From Winogradskyella psychrotolerans (GTDB lineage Bacteria > Bacteroidota > Bacteroidia > Flavobacteriales > Flavobacteriaceae): a DNA stretch of 64,000 bases. The stretch is from contig NZ_JAHKPN010000014.1 in assembly GCF_018860545.1 (NCBI RefSeq), forward strand, positions 62,001 to 126,000, read 5' to 3'. This document shows positions 8,929-17,759 of the stretch, piece after piece. Position 1 is the stretch's first letter, and each line of letters starts with the position of its first letter. A model generated the notes under the pieces. It had not been told where the DNA came from. It made no database searches and worked only from the letters and a program-made list of their open reading frames with translations. The translations under genes and the position numbers were made by a program.

Positions 8929-9387
8929 ATGACCATCAAAGCTACATCACCTGAAGATTATATTAAACAAACCCCTGAAGAGCGCCATAATGCCCTAAAT
9001 ACTTTAAGGCAAGTCATTAAAACAAATTTACCAGAGGGATTTGAAGAAGGCATGCAATACAACATGATTGGTTATTACGTCCCACATTCTGTTTATCCTG
9101 ATGGCTATCATTGTGATCCAAAAACACCATTACCATTTATGAGTTTTGCTTCTCAAAAAAATTCAATTAATCTTTATCATAGTGGCATTTATGCCCAACC
9201 TGAATTGCACGATTGGTTTGTAAATGAATATCCAAAACATTGTAAACGAAAATTAGACATGGGCAAAAGCTGCATTCGATTTAAAAAAATAGATGACATT
9301 CCTTATCAATTAATTGAGGAACTCGTACAAAAAATGACGTGTGATGAATGGATAAACATCTATGAATCTGCCCTAAAGAAAAAGTAG
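8929..9387 (+). CDS. DUF1801 domain protein
   Basis: A 152-residue soluble protein. SPEDYIKQTPEERHNALNTLR at the N-terminus, then EGMQYNMIGYYVP, FASQKNSINLYHSG and GKSCIRFKKIDDIP match the DUF1801 (YdhG/YdeI-like) family. The fold is known but no clear biochemical role is established. It is the first of several small genes between the dehydrogenase and the TauE-like permease. Co-transcription with the dehydrogenase is likely because of the short gap. Confidence 0.85.
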   Translation: MTIKATSPEDYIKQTPEERHNALNTLRQVIKTNLPEGFEEGMQYNMIGYYVPHSVYPDGYHCDPKTPLPFMSFASQKNSINLYHSGIYAQPELHDWFVNEYPKHCKRKLDMGKSCIRFKKIDDIPYQLIEELVQKMTCDEWINIYESALKKK

Positions 9388-9452
9388 AAACAAGGAGAAG
9401 TATAATAGTTATGAGCTCAACTATTGAGATCCTAACATAAATTCAAAATAAA

Positions 9453-9839
9453 ATGAAAAAACGCGTTACTGGAATAGGAGGATTATTCTTTAAAACTAAA
9501 GATCCAAAAGCCGCAAAAGATTGGTATAAAAAGCATTTAGGCTTTAATACAGATGATTATGGATCTACCTTTTGGTGGCAAGATAAAGAAGGAAAAGAAG
9601 CCTCTACACAGTGGAGCCCTTTTGCAGAAGACACAAGATATTTTGAGCCTTCAAAAAAAGACTTTATGTTTAATTATAGAGTAGAAAATCTTAAAGAACT
9701 ATTAGCTACGCTTAAAGAAGAAGGAGTTACTATAGTCGGAGACATGGAAGAATACGATTACGGTAAATTTGGTTGGATCCTAGATAACGATGGTAATAAA
9801 ATTGAACTTTGGGAACCTATAGATAAAGCATTTTTATAA
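9453..9839 (+). CDS. VOC family (glyoxalase-like) protein
   Basis: A 128-residue single-domain protein of the vicinal oxygen chelate superfamily. It has the typical opening FFKTKDPKAAKDWYKKHLGF, a central FMFNYRVENLKELLATLKEEGV and the closing DYGKFGWILDNDGNKIELWEP, whose Glu is a common metal ligand. Such proteins act as lyases, dioxygenases or antibiotic-binding proteins; the substrate here is unknown. The leader contains a 7-bp inverted repeat AATAGTT/AACTATT (9404-9425). The gene ends 21 nt before the TauE-like permease. Confidence 0.85.
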   Translation: MKKRVTGIGGLFFKTKDPKAAKDWYKKHLGFNTDDYGSTFWWQDKEGKEASTQWSPFAEDTRYFEPSKKDFMFNYRVENLKELLATLKEEGVTIVGDMEEYDYGKFGWILDNDGNKIELWEPIDKAFL

Positions 9840-9860
9840 TCCCTGTTTAAACCTTTACTG

Positions 9861-10625
9861 TTGTCGTATTTAGAAATTCTTCAATCCTATAATTTAACTG
9901 TATTTCAATGGATGGCCATTGCTTTTGCCGTTTTTTTATTGGGTTTATCCAAATCTGGAATAAAAGGAGTAGGCATCATTCTCATTGTTATACTGGCGTT
10001 TGTTTTTGGTGAAAAAGCGTCTACAGGCATCTTACTTCCTATGCTCATTTGTGCCGATATTTTAGCCGTTATCTACTACAACAGACATGCCGATTGGGGT
10101 GTAATCAAAAAACTGATTCCATGGATAATTGTGGGCGTTTTAGTCGGAGTTTGGGTTGGTAATGATATTTCTGAATTCGTTTTTAAAAGGTTAATGGCTA
10201 TTATCATACTCATTTCAGTACTTATCATGTTTTACTTTGAAAAGCGAAAATCTAGCGATGTACCCAATAATAAGTTCTTTTCGGTAGGCATGGGATTTTT
10301 AACTGGTTTTGCTACGATGATTGGCAATTTAGCAGGTCCTATTTCCAATATATATTTTTTAACCATGCGTTTTCCAAAAAATGAATTTATTGGCACTGCT
10401 GCCTGGTTATTCTTTATTATAAATGTAATTAAACTGCCGTTTCATATTTTTATTTGGGAAACCGTTAGTGTAGAATCACTAGTTTTAAATTCCGTTTTAA
10501 TTCCGGCTGTAGCTTTAGGTTTCTTAGTAGGTACACGCATTGTAAAACGTATTTCAAATGTTAATTATAGACGTTTTATTTTAATTGTGACCACTATTGG
10601 AGGTCTAATTATGTTGTTTAGATAA
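9861..10625 (+). CDS. Sulfite exporter TauE/SafE family permease
   Basis: A 254-residue polytopic membrane protein with about eight predicted helices. The first half-repeat contains GLSKSGIKGVG and the second contains GFATMIGNLAGPISNIYFL, the two glycine-rich repeats typical of TauE/SafE (DUF81) permeases. Members export or import small anions such as sulfite, sulfoacetate or related organic acids; the substrate here is not determinable. The start chosen is a TTG directly after the VOC gene. An in-frame ATG at about codon 18 would cut into the first membrane helix, so the TTG is preferred. Confidence 0.85.
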   Translation: MSYLEILQSYNLTVFQWMAIAFAVFLLGLSKSGIKGVGIILIVILAFVFGEKASTGILLPMLICADILAVIYYNRHADWGVIKKLIPWIIVGVLVGVWVGNDISEFVFKRLMAIIILISVLIMFYFEKRKSSDVPNNKFFSVGMGFLTGFATMIGNLAGPISNIYFLTMRFPKNEFIGTAAWLFFIINVIKLPFHIFIWETVSVESLVLNSVLIPAVALGFLVGTRIVKRISNVNYRRFILIVTTIGGLIMLFR

Positions 10626-10715
10626 AAAATTACAACGCTATTTTAGCACCTCATAATGTTTAATAAGGTTCATAATATTTTACTAACTTTATGCTCTAAT
10701 CAAAAAAATATAAAA

Positions 10716-11216
10716 ATGTCAGATGATAACAAAAATTTAGGCGACGATCTTAACGATATGTTGGACGATGCTAAGGATAATGCTCGCAAATCAGGCGATA
10801 AAATAAGTCAAAAGGCTCATGAGTTTTCGGATGACGCCAAAGAACTTGGACGTGAAGCCAAGGAAAAAGCATCTGAATTTGCAGGAGAAGCAAAGGAATC
10901 TGCCAAAGAGTTTTCTGATAGTGCTAAAGAAACATTTAATAATGTTTCTGGTGACAACAAGAAGGTTTTAGCTGGTATATTAGGTATTATTTTAGGAGCC
11001 TTTGGTGTACATAAGTTTATATTAGGTTACAACAAAGAAGGTGGAATTTTATTAGGAATAACCCTATTAGGTATTGTGTTATCTTGTGTAGGAATTGGAG
11101 TTATTGTTGTTTGGCTTACGTGCTTAATAGGTTTAATTGAAGGCATAATATACCTCACGAAATCTGACGAAGAGTTTTACAACACCTACCAAGTTGGTAA
11201 AAAACCATGGTTCTAA
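10716..11216 (+). CDS. TM2 domain protein with long amphipathic N-terminal helix
   Basis: A 166-residue protein in two parts. Residues about 1-85 are highly charged and contain repeats of Ala, Lys, Glu and Asp (KDNARKSGDKISQKAHEF, AKELGREAKEKASEF, AKESAKEFSDSAKETF) resembling the 11-residue amphipathic repeats of LEA or apolipoprotein-like proteins. Residues about 90-166 form a TM2 domain with two membrane helices: LAGILGIILGAFGVHKFILGY, then GIVVLSC-type hydrophobic sequence. The ATG at 10716 is preferred over one at 10656, because the extra 20 residues are not conserved-looking. Function unknown; a membrane-surface or stress role is inference. Confidence 0.8.
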   Translation: MSDDNKNLGDDLNDMLDDAKDNARKSGDKISQKAHEFSDDAKELGREAKEKASEFAGEAKESAKEFSDSAKETFNNVSGDNKKVLAGILGIILGAFGVHKFILGYNKEGGILLGITLLGIVLSCVGIGVIVVWLTCLIGLIEGIIYLTKSDEEFYNTYQVGKKPWF

Positions 11217-11243
11217 AATAGTTTCAAAATAGTCACAATATAT

Positions 11244-11274
11244 AAAAACCCAGAATTAACCTTTTGGGTTTTTT
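11244..11274. terminator. Bidirectional terminator
   Basis: An 8-bp stem AAAACCCA / TGGGTTTT lies between two convergent genes. A-rich sequence precedes it and T-rich sequence follows, so it can end both the TM2 gene (plus) and the carboxypeptidase-domain gene (minus, whose stop is at 11277). Confidence 0.75.
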
Positions 11275-11276
11275 AT

Positions 11277-12293
11277 TTACTCTTTTTTAACTAACCCAAA
11301 ACTTAACGGTAAGGTATCACCTATTCTTTGATCGCCCATTACACCACTAAAATACACACCCACTATGGGAGTATAATTACCATAAGTGTCAACAAAAAAT
11401 TCTGGGATTTTTAATTGAATTTCAGATTGATCATTTTTATCAAAAAGAATAGTCACCTTTTCTTTTAAAGATACGCGCTTAGAATTTTGCCCCTCTATCT
11501 CCTCAACAGTAAAAAAAGACCATTCATCAACTCTAAATGATTCACTAAATATCCAAAAACCTTCGTCTTTAAGGTTTTCGTTATAAAGTGAACGCATAAA
11601 ATGTTGTGTAGATCCTTTGTAAGCTTTAATTCTGTGTTTTAGCGTTTTCTTTTTAGTCGTATCTAAATCTTTATAAAATGAAGTTCCAAAATAGGTAACA
11701 TAGTCTACTGTAAACCTAAGGACATTAAGATCTGCATATCTAAAGCGAGTTTCAAACTCCATTAAATCATAAGCAATTTCATATTGCAAAGCTTTATTTA
11801 CAATCTTAAGTGGCGCTTTAGAGCTTGCATATAATGATCTATTAAGTTTATCATATTTTAATACTAAAGCCTCTTCATTTAAAATTTTACACGACTTACC
11901 AAACTTAGAAGTTCCTAAAAATTCTTTTCTAAATAGTCGCAACTTTTGTTTCCTCGTCAATCCATCATCGTATTCTAAATGGACCTCATCTAATGCATTA
12001 TCAGCTTCAATGAGTTCAATACGGATTTCATTTTGACCTCTATAATTTGAAATTAAAACCTTTTCAAAACCTAAATAAGAAATGACTAAAGTAGATTGTA
12101 CTGCGTCTGAATACGTAATAGAAAATTCACCATTACTGTTGGTTGTGGTACCAATTGTTGTATTATTAAAGAAAACAGAGGCCGTTTCAATAGGCTGTTG
12201 AGTAATTTTATTAATTACACGACCTGTTAGCGTTTGTGAGACACAAAAAAAAGGACATAATAGAATTACAATAGTTATCTTACTTATCCTCAT
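11277..12293 (-). CDS. Carboxypeptidase-like regulatory domain protein, secreted
   Basis: A 338-residue exported protein. The signal peptide MRISKITIVILLCPFFCVSQ is followed by a carboxypeptidase-regulatory-like beta-sandwich domain (about residues 20-105). This reads LTGRVINKITQQPIETASVFF and TTTNSNGEFSI, the hallmark of the N-terminal extension of Bacteroidota outer-membrane proteins. The remaining 230 residues have no family I recognise. There is no TonB plug or barrel, so it is not a receptor. The chosen ATG at 12293 overlaps the end of the upstream acyltransferase gene by 14 nt; the frame also allows a start at 12305, but that would lengthen the signal peptide. Confidence 0.8.
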   Translation of the reverse strand: MRISKITIVILLCPFFCVSQTLTGRVINKITQQPIETASVFFNNTTIGTTTNSNGEFSITYSDAVQSTLVISYLGFEKVLISNYRGQNEIRIELIEADNALDEVHLEYDDGLTRKQKLRLFRKEFLGTSKFGKSCKILNEEALVLKYDKLNRSLYASSKAPLKIVNKALQYEIAYDLMEFETRFRYADLNVLRFTVDYVTYFGTSFYKDLDTTKKKTLKHRIKAYKGSTQHFMRSLYNENLKDEGFWIFSESFRVDEWSFFTVEEIEGQNSKRVSLKEKVTILFDKNDQSEIQLKIPEFFVDTYGNYTPIVGVYFSGVMGDQRIGDTLPLSFGLVKKE

Positions 12294-14112
12294 TGCTATC
12301 CACAAACTTGCGTTCTAATTCAGCCTGAAACTCTTCCATTACAGGTCTAACAGTGCTATCTGGTAAGTCTGCAATTTTAATATACATTAAGCCATCTACC
12401 GCATTATTAAACAACGGATCTACATTAAAAGCTACAAGTCTAGCGTTTTGTTTAATATACTTTTTGAGTAACACAGGAAGTCGCAATGCTCCTGGTTCTA
12501 CTTCGTCAATTATTTTATCGAATTTATTTAAATCGGCTTCAGTAGCATCAAACACAAAATCTTTATCGGCATCTTTTAGTTTTACTTTAAACTCCTTTTT
12601 AGGATGCACATATTGCGCCACATAAGGATCGTAATAATGAGATTTCATAAACTCAATCATCAGACTTTTTGAAAAATTCGAAAACTGATTACTGATACTT
12701 ACACCACCTATTAAATACTTATGTTCAGGAAAACGCAATGTAATATGTACAATACCTTTCCAAAGTAAGAATAAAGGCATTGGTTTTTGCTGGTATTCTT
12801 TAATGATAAAGGCACGACCCATTTCTATAGATTGGCTCATCATTTTATGCAATTCGGGTTCAAATCGGAACAAATCTTGAAGATAAAAACCATCAATTCC
12901 AAAACGTTCGTAAATCTTAGACCCTAGACCCATTCTGTAGGCACCTGCAATTAAATTTTTCTCGTTATCCCATAAAAACATGTGATGGTAATAGGTATCA
13001 AATTTATCTAAATCAATAGCTTCATTAGTACCTTCCCCGACTTCTCTAAATGTAATTTCTCTAAGCCTTCCAATTTCTCTTAAAATATTAGGAATATCTT
13101 TTGCCGAAGCTAAAAACACTTCGTAATTTTTACTTTCTAGCAACCTACAATCGCTCACTCTAAGTTTATCTACCTCAGCAATCATTACTTTTGGAGCAAT
13201 AGGTGTCACAATTCGCTTTGGTATTTTAGCTACTTTTAATTGAGATTGAATGTTATCTAAAATCTTAGGTTTATCTTCAAATGTTTTAGACAACATATAG
13301 GTTTTGCGTCTTAAAAATTCTGAAAACTCCGGAAGCGTTGGATGTAGTTTTTGATCTTTAACAGAAATTGCCTTACCTACTCTTACCTTAATAATACGAC
13401 GTTTTTGAGTTAAGACTTCTGAAGGTAACTTAGCCGTTCTTAATGTACCGCTTAATTTAGAGAGTCTGTAAAATAATCGACTATTTTTAGCATGAAAATA
13501 AATAGGTACTACAGGGACTTCAGCCTTCTGAATTAATTTCATAGCAGCAACTTCCCACTCTTTATCTACCACCAACTTTCCATCTTTATATGTAGAAACT
13601 TCACCAGCAGGAAACACACCTAAAGGATGACCTTCTCTTAAATGTAAAATTGCATTTTTAAAACCTGCAATACTACTCGCCGCATCTTTTCTACCTTCAA
13701 AAGGATTCACGGGCATGATATATGGTTTAAGCGGCTCAATACGATGCAATAGAAAATTAGCAATGATTTTAAAATCACTGCGCTGTTCAATCATTAACTT
13801 TAATAGTAAAATACCGTCAATACCACCAAGAGGGTGATTAGAGATTGTAATATAAGGCCCTTCTTTTGGTAGACGTTTCATGTCTTCCTCAGGTATTTCA
13901 AACTTAATCTGAAACTCTTCTAAAATAGCATCTAGAAAATCGACATTACTAAGATGTTTATTTCGCTTGTAAAACTTATTTATCGTAGATATTTTAAGGA
14001 CTTTCATTAACATCCAACCCAAAAAAGTCCCCAAGAAACCATACTTATCAACATGGATTGCTTTTGCTACTTCTTTTGCGGTCACTAAACCAGTATCGGA
14101 CGATTTCCCCAT
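12280..14112 (-). CDS. olsF: Bifunctional acyltransferase, OlsF-like (ornithine/amino-acid lipid synthesis)
   Basis: A 610-residue two-domain enzyme. The N-terminal half (about 60-290) is a PlsC-type lysophospholipid acyltransferase, with ISNHPLGGIDG as the catalytic H-x5-D motif and VFPAGEVSTY as the second block. The C-terminal half (about 320-590) is a GNAT-like N-acyltransferase (REITFREVGEGTNEAIDLD, YRMGLG, MGRAFI). This order matches OlsF, in which the C-terminal domain acylates the amino group of ornithine and the N-terminal domain adds the second fatty acid, giving aminolipids common in Bacteroidota membranes. A glycine or other amino acid may be the true substrate. It lies 20 nt after the aspartate kinase gene on the same strand. 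Confidence 0.75.
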   Translation of the reverse strand: MGKSSDTGLVTAKEVAKAIHVDKYGFLGTFLGWMLMKVLKISTINKFYKRNKHLSNVDFLDAILEEFQIKFEIPEEDMKRLPKEGPYITISNHPLGGIDGILLLKLMIEQRSDFKIIANFLLHRIEPLKPYIMPVNPFEGRKDAASSIAGFKNAILHLREGHPLGVFPAGEVSTYKDGKLVVDKEWEVAAMKLIQKAEVPVVPIYFHAKNSRLFYRLSKLSGTLRTAKLPSEVLTQKRRIIKVRVGKAISVKDQKLHPTLPEFSEFLRRKTYMLSKTFEDKPKILDNIQSQLKVAKIPKRIVTPIAPKVMIAEVDKLRVSDCRLLESKNYEVFLASAKDIPNILREIGRLREITFREVGEGTNEAIDLDKFDTYYHHMFLWDNEKNLIAGAYRMGLGSKIYERFGIDGFYLQDLFRFEPELHKMMSQSIEMGRAFIIKEYQQKPMPLFLLWKGIVHITLRFPEHKYLIGGVSISNQFSNFSKSLMIEFMKSHYYDPYVAQYVHPKKEFKVKLKDADKDFVFDATEADLNKFDKIIDEVEPGALRLPVLLKKYIKQNARLVAFNVDPLFNNAVDGLMYIKIADLPDSTVRPVMEEFQAELERKFVDSNEDK

Positions 14113-14132
14113 AAAACAAATGTAACAACTAT

Positions 14133-15383
14133 TTATTTAGTAACAATCTGAACAGTACCTTGCGCTAACTGCTTTAACAACACCTCTTTATCTTTTTCAA
14201 GCTCTTTAACAACGATATCATTATAATGTCTAATAGTGTATAGATTCACATTATTATGACAAACAACCTTAAACTTGGCTTTTAAGTGTTGCAATAATTT
14301 CTCTAAATTATCATATAAATTATCGATACACACAGAAAAACTAATGGCAGAATTCTGAATCACATCAACCTTCATTTTGTACAAGTGTAACAAACTAAAA
14401 ATTTCACTGATATTTTCTTCCATAATATATGAAAAATCTAAAGATGATAAAGAAATCAAAGTCTGATTTTTCTTCACAATAAAGCAAGGCACCGTTGGCT
14501 CTAGCGCTTTTCCTTTACTAACACAGGTTCCAGCTCCTTCAGGATTTAAAAACGACTTAACGTACAAAGGAATTTCTTTTTGCTGTAATGGCTGAAGGGT
14601 TTTTGGATGAATTACCGAAGCTCCGTAAAATGCCAATTCTATAGCTTCTCTATAGGATATTTGATGTAATAATTGTGCGTTTTCAAAATAACGTGGATCA
14701 GCATTTAAAACGCCTGGCACATCCTTCCAAATGGTAACACTATTCGCATTTAAACAATACGCAAATATGGCTGCCGTATAATCACTACCTTCTCTACCCA
14801 AGGTTGTGGTAAAGTTATTAGCATCACTTCCTAAAAACCCTTGTGTAATATTCAAAATATTTCTGTCTAAATGCGACGAAATATTATCTTGTGTAGCTTC
14901 CCAATTTACATTAGCACGTCTGTAATAATTATCTGTTTTGATAAATTCTCTAACATCAACCCAATTATTTTTTAAACCTATCTCATTGAAATAATTACTA
15001 ATTATGGTTGTTGAAATTAATTCCCCATAACCAATAACTTGGTCATACACATAATTGTAATCCGGTGATTTATTAGCTTTAAAGAATGCATTTAATTCAT
15101 CAAAAAGCGCTTTTATATCTGTAAATACTTGGTGACGTTTATTCTCAAATAAATCTATTAAAATATCATCATGGCATTTAATAACCTCATGAATGGCACT
15201 TTGTAATTCACCTTTGTTTTCAAAATAATTCTTAATTACCAATTCCATTCTATTCGTTGTTTTTCCCATTGCAGAAATCACAACTAAAGTGTTATCGTAA
15301 CCTGTAGTTTTTAAAACTTTCGCTAAATTTTTTACACCATCTGCATCTTTTACCGATGCACCTCCAAACTTAAAAATGCGCAT
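14133..15383 (-). CDS. Aspartate kinase
   Basis: A 416-residue monofunctional enzyme that phosphorylates aspartate, the first step toward lysine, threonine and methionine. The N-terminal signature KFGGASV is at residues 5-11, and the ATP/aspartate-site motif TTLGREGSDYTAA lies near residue 195. KDVPGVLNADPR and SYREAIELAFYGASVIHPKT complete the kinase domain. About 115 C-terminal residues form ACT-type regulatory sequence (QTLISLSSLDFSYIMEE onward), so feedback control is likely. It overlaps the GNAT gene by one base (TAATG) and is followed by the OlsF-like gene 20 nt later, so the three form an operon. No homoserine dehydrogenase domain is fused. Confidence 0.93.
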   Translation of the reverse strand: MRIFKFGGASVKDADGVKNLAKVLKTTGYDNTLVVISAMGKTTNRMELVIKNYFENKGELQSAIHEVIKCHDDILIDLFENKRHQVFTDIKALFDELNAFFKANKSPDYNYVYDQVIGYGELISTTIISNYFNEIGLKNNWVDVREFIKTDNYYRRANVNWEATQDNISSHLDRNILNITQGFLGSDANNFTTTLGREGSDYTAAIFAYCLNANSVTIWKDVPGVLNADPRYFENAQLLHQISYREAIELAFYGASVIHPKTLQPLQQKEIPLYVKSFLNPEGAGTCVSKGKALEPTVPCFIVKKNQTLISLSSLDFSYIMEENISEIFSLLHLYKMKVDVIQNSAISFSVCIDNLYDNLEKLLQHLKAKFKVVCHNNVNLYTIRHYNDIVVKELEKDKEVLLKQLAQGTVQIVTK

Positions 15384-15859
15384 TATAATTGATTTAAGTA
15401 ATTTTGAATTCCCTGTTCGTCAAGATGCACCACATCCCAATCGCGCTTTACATCTGCTCCTTTACTTTCATAGAACTTTATGGCTGGCTCATTCCAATCT
15501 AAAACCTCCCAACTGATGCGCTTAACACCAAGCTGCTGGCCATGCTTTACAACGGTATCCAAAAGAAGCGTTCCTACACCTTTACCTCTATAGTTTTCAC
15601 TAACAATAAGATCTTCTAAATGCAAAATTTCACCTTTCCATGTAGAGTATCTTGGATATACTAAGGCGATACCTTCAACAACGTTTTCTACCTCACAAAC
15701 AAAACATGTAAACTTCGGGTTTGATCCAAAACCATCAGTTTCTAAATCAGATACTGTAATTTCTACAGCATCTGCTTCTTTTTCATACGTTGCCAATTCT
15801 TGGATGAGTTCTAAAACTCTTGGCATATCTTCAATACGTGCTAATCTAGGTTGTTCCAT
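15383..15859 (-). CDS. GNAT family N-acetyltransferase
   Basis: A 158-residue single-domain acetyltransferase. The acetyl-CoA loop is visible as VSENYRGKGVGTLLLDTVV (about residues 88-106), followed by RISWEVLDWNEPAIKFYESKGA, the usual C-terminal motif B. The N-terminal PRVLELIQELATYE resembles diamine (spermidine/thialysine) N-acetyltransferases, so a small amine is a possible acceptor, but this is inference. The stop overlaps the start of the aspartate kinase by one base. It is the first gene of the minus-strand operon. Confidence 0.88.
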   Translation of the reverse strand: MEQPRLARIEDMPRVLELIQELATYEKEADAVEITVSDLETDGFGSNPKFTCFVCEVENVVEGIALVYPRYSTWKGEILHLEDLIVSENYRGKGVGTLLLDTVVKHGQQLGVKRISWEVLDWNEPAIKFYESKGADVKRDWDVVHLDEQGIQNYLNQL

Positions 15860-15983
15860 TTTCTGAATAAAAGATTCAAAGATAATCTAAACTCACTTCA
15901 CAAAACAATTTTTTAAACTACGAAAACGTTATAGTTTGCTAAAAAATGCGATATTTGTGTGCTACTAATCAATATAATACTTC

Positions 15984-16988
15984 ATGTCAAAACGCAATCA
16001 AACTTTAGGTGAGTTCATCATCGAAAATCAAACCTCTTTTAAATATACTTCCGGAGAACTTTCCCGACTATTAAATTCTATTCGATTAGCCGCTAAGGTT
16101 GTGAATCATGAAGTAAATAAAGCGGGCTTAGTAGATATTATTGGTAATGCAGGCGACACTAACATTCAAGGTGAAGATCAGCAAAAACTAGATGTTTATG
16201 CTAATGACAAATTTATTCAAACGCTAACGAAAAGAAATATCGTTTGTGGTATTGCTAGTGAAGAGGAGGATGATTTTATTGCCATTAACAGCCAAGATGA
16301 AAACCATCAGAATAAATATGTGGTATTAATTGATCCGCTAGATGGGTCATCTAACATTGATGTCAATGTTTCGGTTGGAACCATTTTTTCTATTTATAGA
16401 CGTGTGACGCCAATTGGAACACCAGTAAAAATTGAAGATTTTTTACAGAAAGGAAGTGCGCAAGTTGCTGCTGGATACGTGGTATATGGAACATCTACCA
16501 TGCTAGTTTACACTACTGGAGATGGTGTTAATGGCTTTACACTTAATCCTGCTATTGGTTCGTATTATTTATCGCATCCTAATATGGAATTTCCTGAAGA
16601 TGGTAATATTTATTCCGTTAATGAAGGTAATTATTCTGATTTCCCGATTGGTATTAAAAAATATATTAAATACTGTCAACAAGATGAAGACGAACGACCA
16701 TATACAAGCAGGTATATTGGGTCTTTAGTTTCCGATTTTCATAGAAACATGATTAAAGGAGGGATTTACATGTACCCAAAAAGCACCAAGAATCCAAAAG
16801 GGAAACTGCGTTTATTATATGAATGTAACCCGATGGCTTTTATTGCAGAACAAGCCAAAGGTAAAGCAAGTGATGGCTTTACTAGAATAATGGACATTCA
16901 ACCTACAGCATTACACGAACGTGTTCCTTTTATTTGTGGCAGTAAAAACATGGTAGAAAAAGCCGAAGAGTTTATGCGTAATAACTAA
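15984..16988 (+). CDS. fbp: Class I fructose-1,6-bisphosphatase
   Basis: Hydrolyses fructose-1,6-bisphosphate to fructose-6-phosphate, the committed step of gluconeogenesis, in the cytoplasm. The protein has 334 residues, the normal length. The metal-binding and active-site motifs are plain: [28 protein letters not shown] and the signature [20 protein letters not shown] near residue 115. Later [19 protein letters not shown] contributes to the substrate pocket. It is transcribed alone, divergent from the GNAT gene and ended by a strong terminator. Confidence 0.97.
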   Translation: MSKRNQTLGEFIIENQTSFKYTSGELSRLLNSIRLAAKVVNHEVNKAGLVDIIGNAGDTNIQGEDQQKLDVYANDKFIQTLTKRNIVCGIASEEEDDFIAINSQDENHQNKYVVLIDPLDGSSNIDVNVSVGTIFSIYRRVTPIGTPVKIEDFLQKGSAQVAAGYVVYGTSTMLVYTTGDGVNGFTLNPAIGSYYLSHPNMEFPEDGNIYSVNEGNYSDFPIGIKKYIKYCQQDEDERPYTSRYIGSLVSDFHRNMIKGGIYMYPKSTKNPKGKLRLLYECNPMAFIAEQAKGKASDGFTRIMDIQPTALHERVPFICGSKNMVEKAEEFMRNN

Positions 16989-17005
16989 TTACAACATACA
17001 TATTA

Positions 17006-17040
17006 TAAAAAAAAGCAACTATTACTAGTTGCTTTTTTTA
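17006..17040. terminator. Bidirectional terminator
   Basis: A perfect 8-bp stem AGCAACTA / TAGTTGCT with a 4-nt loop is flanked by A8 on the left and T7 on the right. It ends fbp on the plus strand and the TerB-like gene on the minus strand. Confidence 0.85.
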
Positions 17041-17064
17041 TGTATAATTAAGATGTGTAAACGA

Positions 17065-17496
17065 CTACCTGTTCATATTTTTCATTTCTGCTATAAACGT
17101 ATCAGAGTCTACCTTATCATGAGCAAGAGCCAAGGCTTTATCTGCAATATACTTTACGTTCTGAGAATGAAATCCTAATCCCACACATATTTTTTCTAAT
17201 AACCAATGTTGATTTGGTCCTTCAATATCATCAGCCCAAACCATACGAGCTAAATCGTATAACCGCTCTAAACGGTGATCATAAGAATGTGGGGCATTGA
17301 TAGGATGACTATTATAATCTTCTAAAATTTCTTTAAAATCAAGCTCAGAAATATCTAAACGCGTAGCTAAACGCTCTAAAAAAGCTTTCTCTTTATCTGA
17401 AATTACACCATCACTCATAGCAACTCTAACGATTGCTGCAAAATGGTCTTCGTTACGTTTTTTAAAACCGCTATCGAATAAATCTGAAAATGACAT
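17065..17496 (-). CDS. TerB-like protein
   Basis: A 143-residue all-helical soluble protein. The segment HFAAIVRVAMSDGVISDKEKAFLERLATRLDIS (about residues 18-50) is the characteristic acidic TerB repeat, with Asp and Glu residues that bind metal in the family. The C-terminal half repeats the pattern weakly (ARMVWADDIEGPNQHWLLEKICVGLG). Although named for tellurite resistance, single TerB proteins outside ter operons have no proven function, and no ter genes are nearby. It stands alone, convergent with fbp and divergent from mfd. Confidence 0.8.
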   Translation of the reverse strand: MSFSDLFDSGFKKRNEDHFAAIVRVAMSDGVISDKEKAFLERLATRLDISELDFKEILEDYNSHPINAPHSYDHRLERLYDLARMVWADDIEGPNQHWLLEKICVGLGFHSQNVKYIADKALALAHDKVDSDTFIAEMKNMNR

Positions 17497-17683
17497 ATAT
17501 CTATTGTATTTATTATCTTATTATTAAATTGGGCACAAATATAATTCTATTCAAAGAATAACAGTGTCCTCATTTAAACTTTTTAAATTTTACAGAATCC
17601 AATTCACTCATAACCAAACCTTAGCTCTTTATAAAAGTAAAATTTTTCAATAGGACTACAAGAATCTCTTTGTGAATTTATAA

Positions 17684-17726
17684 ATTTTATTCATTTGAGT
17701 TTTTTGAATATTCAAATGAATAAAAT
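17684..17726. promoter_or_regulatory. 15-bp inverted repeat upstream of the mfd promoter
   Basis: The left arm ATTTTATTCATTTGA (17684-17698) is matched perfectly by its complement TCAAATGAATAAAAT (17712-17726). The spacer carries a second palindrome, TTGAATATTCAA (17704-17715), which overlaps the right arm. The repeat ends 4 bp before the -7 box. Its symmetry and position suggest a binding site for a dimeric regulator; it lacks a T-run and is not a terminator. The function is inferred. Confidence 0.5.
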
Positions 17727-17730
17727 CATG

Positions 17731-17738
17731 TATTTTTG
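17731..17738 (+). promoter_or_regulatory. -7 promoter box of mfd
   Basis: TATTTTTG matches TAnnTTTG exactly. It ends 21 nt before the chosen TTG start of mfd. No good TTG at -33 with 17-nt spacing is present, because the inverted repeat occupies that region. Confidence 0.55.
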
Positions 17739-17759
17739 CAACTTCCAAACAAAAGAAAC

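Noticed and set aside
17065..17496. Tellurite resistance locus
   Set aside because: Only a single TerB-like protein is present. No TerC, TerD or other ter genes lie in the window, so resistance is not implied.
17736..17759. Earlier TTG start for mfd
   Set aside because: The codon is part of the -7 box TATTTTTG, so it would not be in the transcript.
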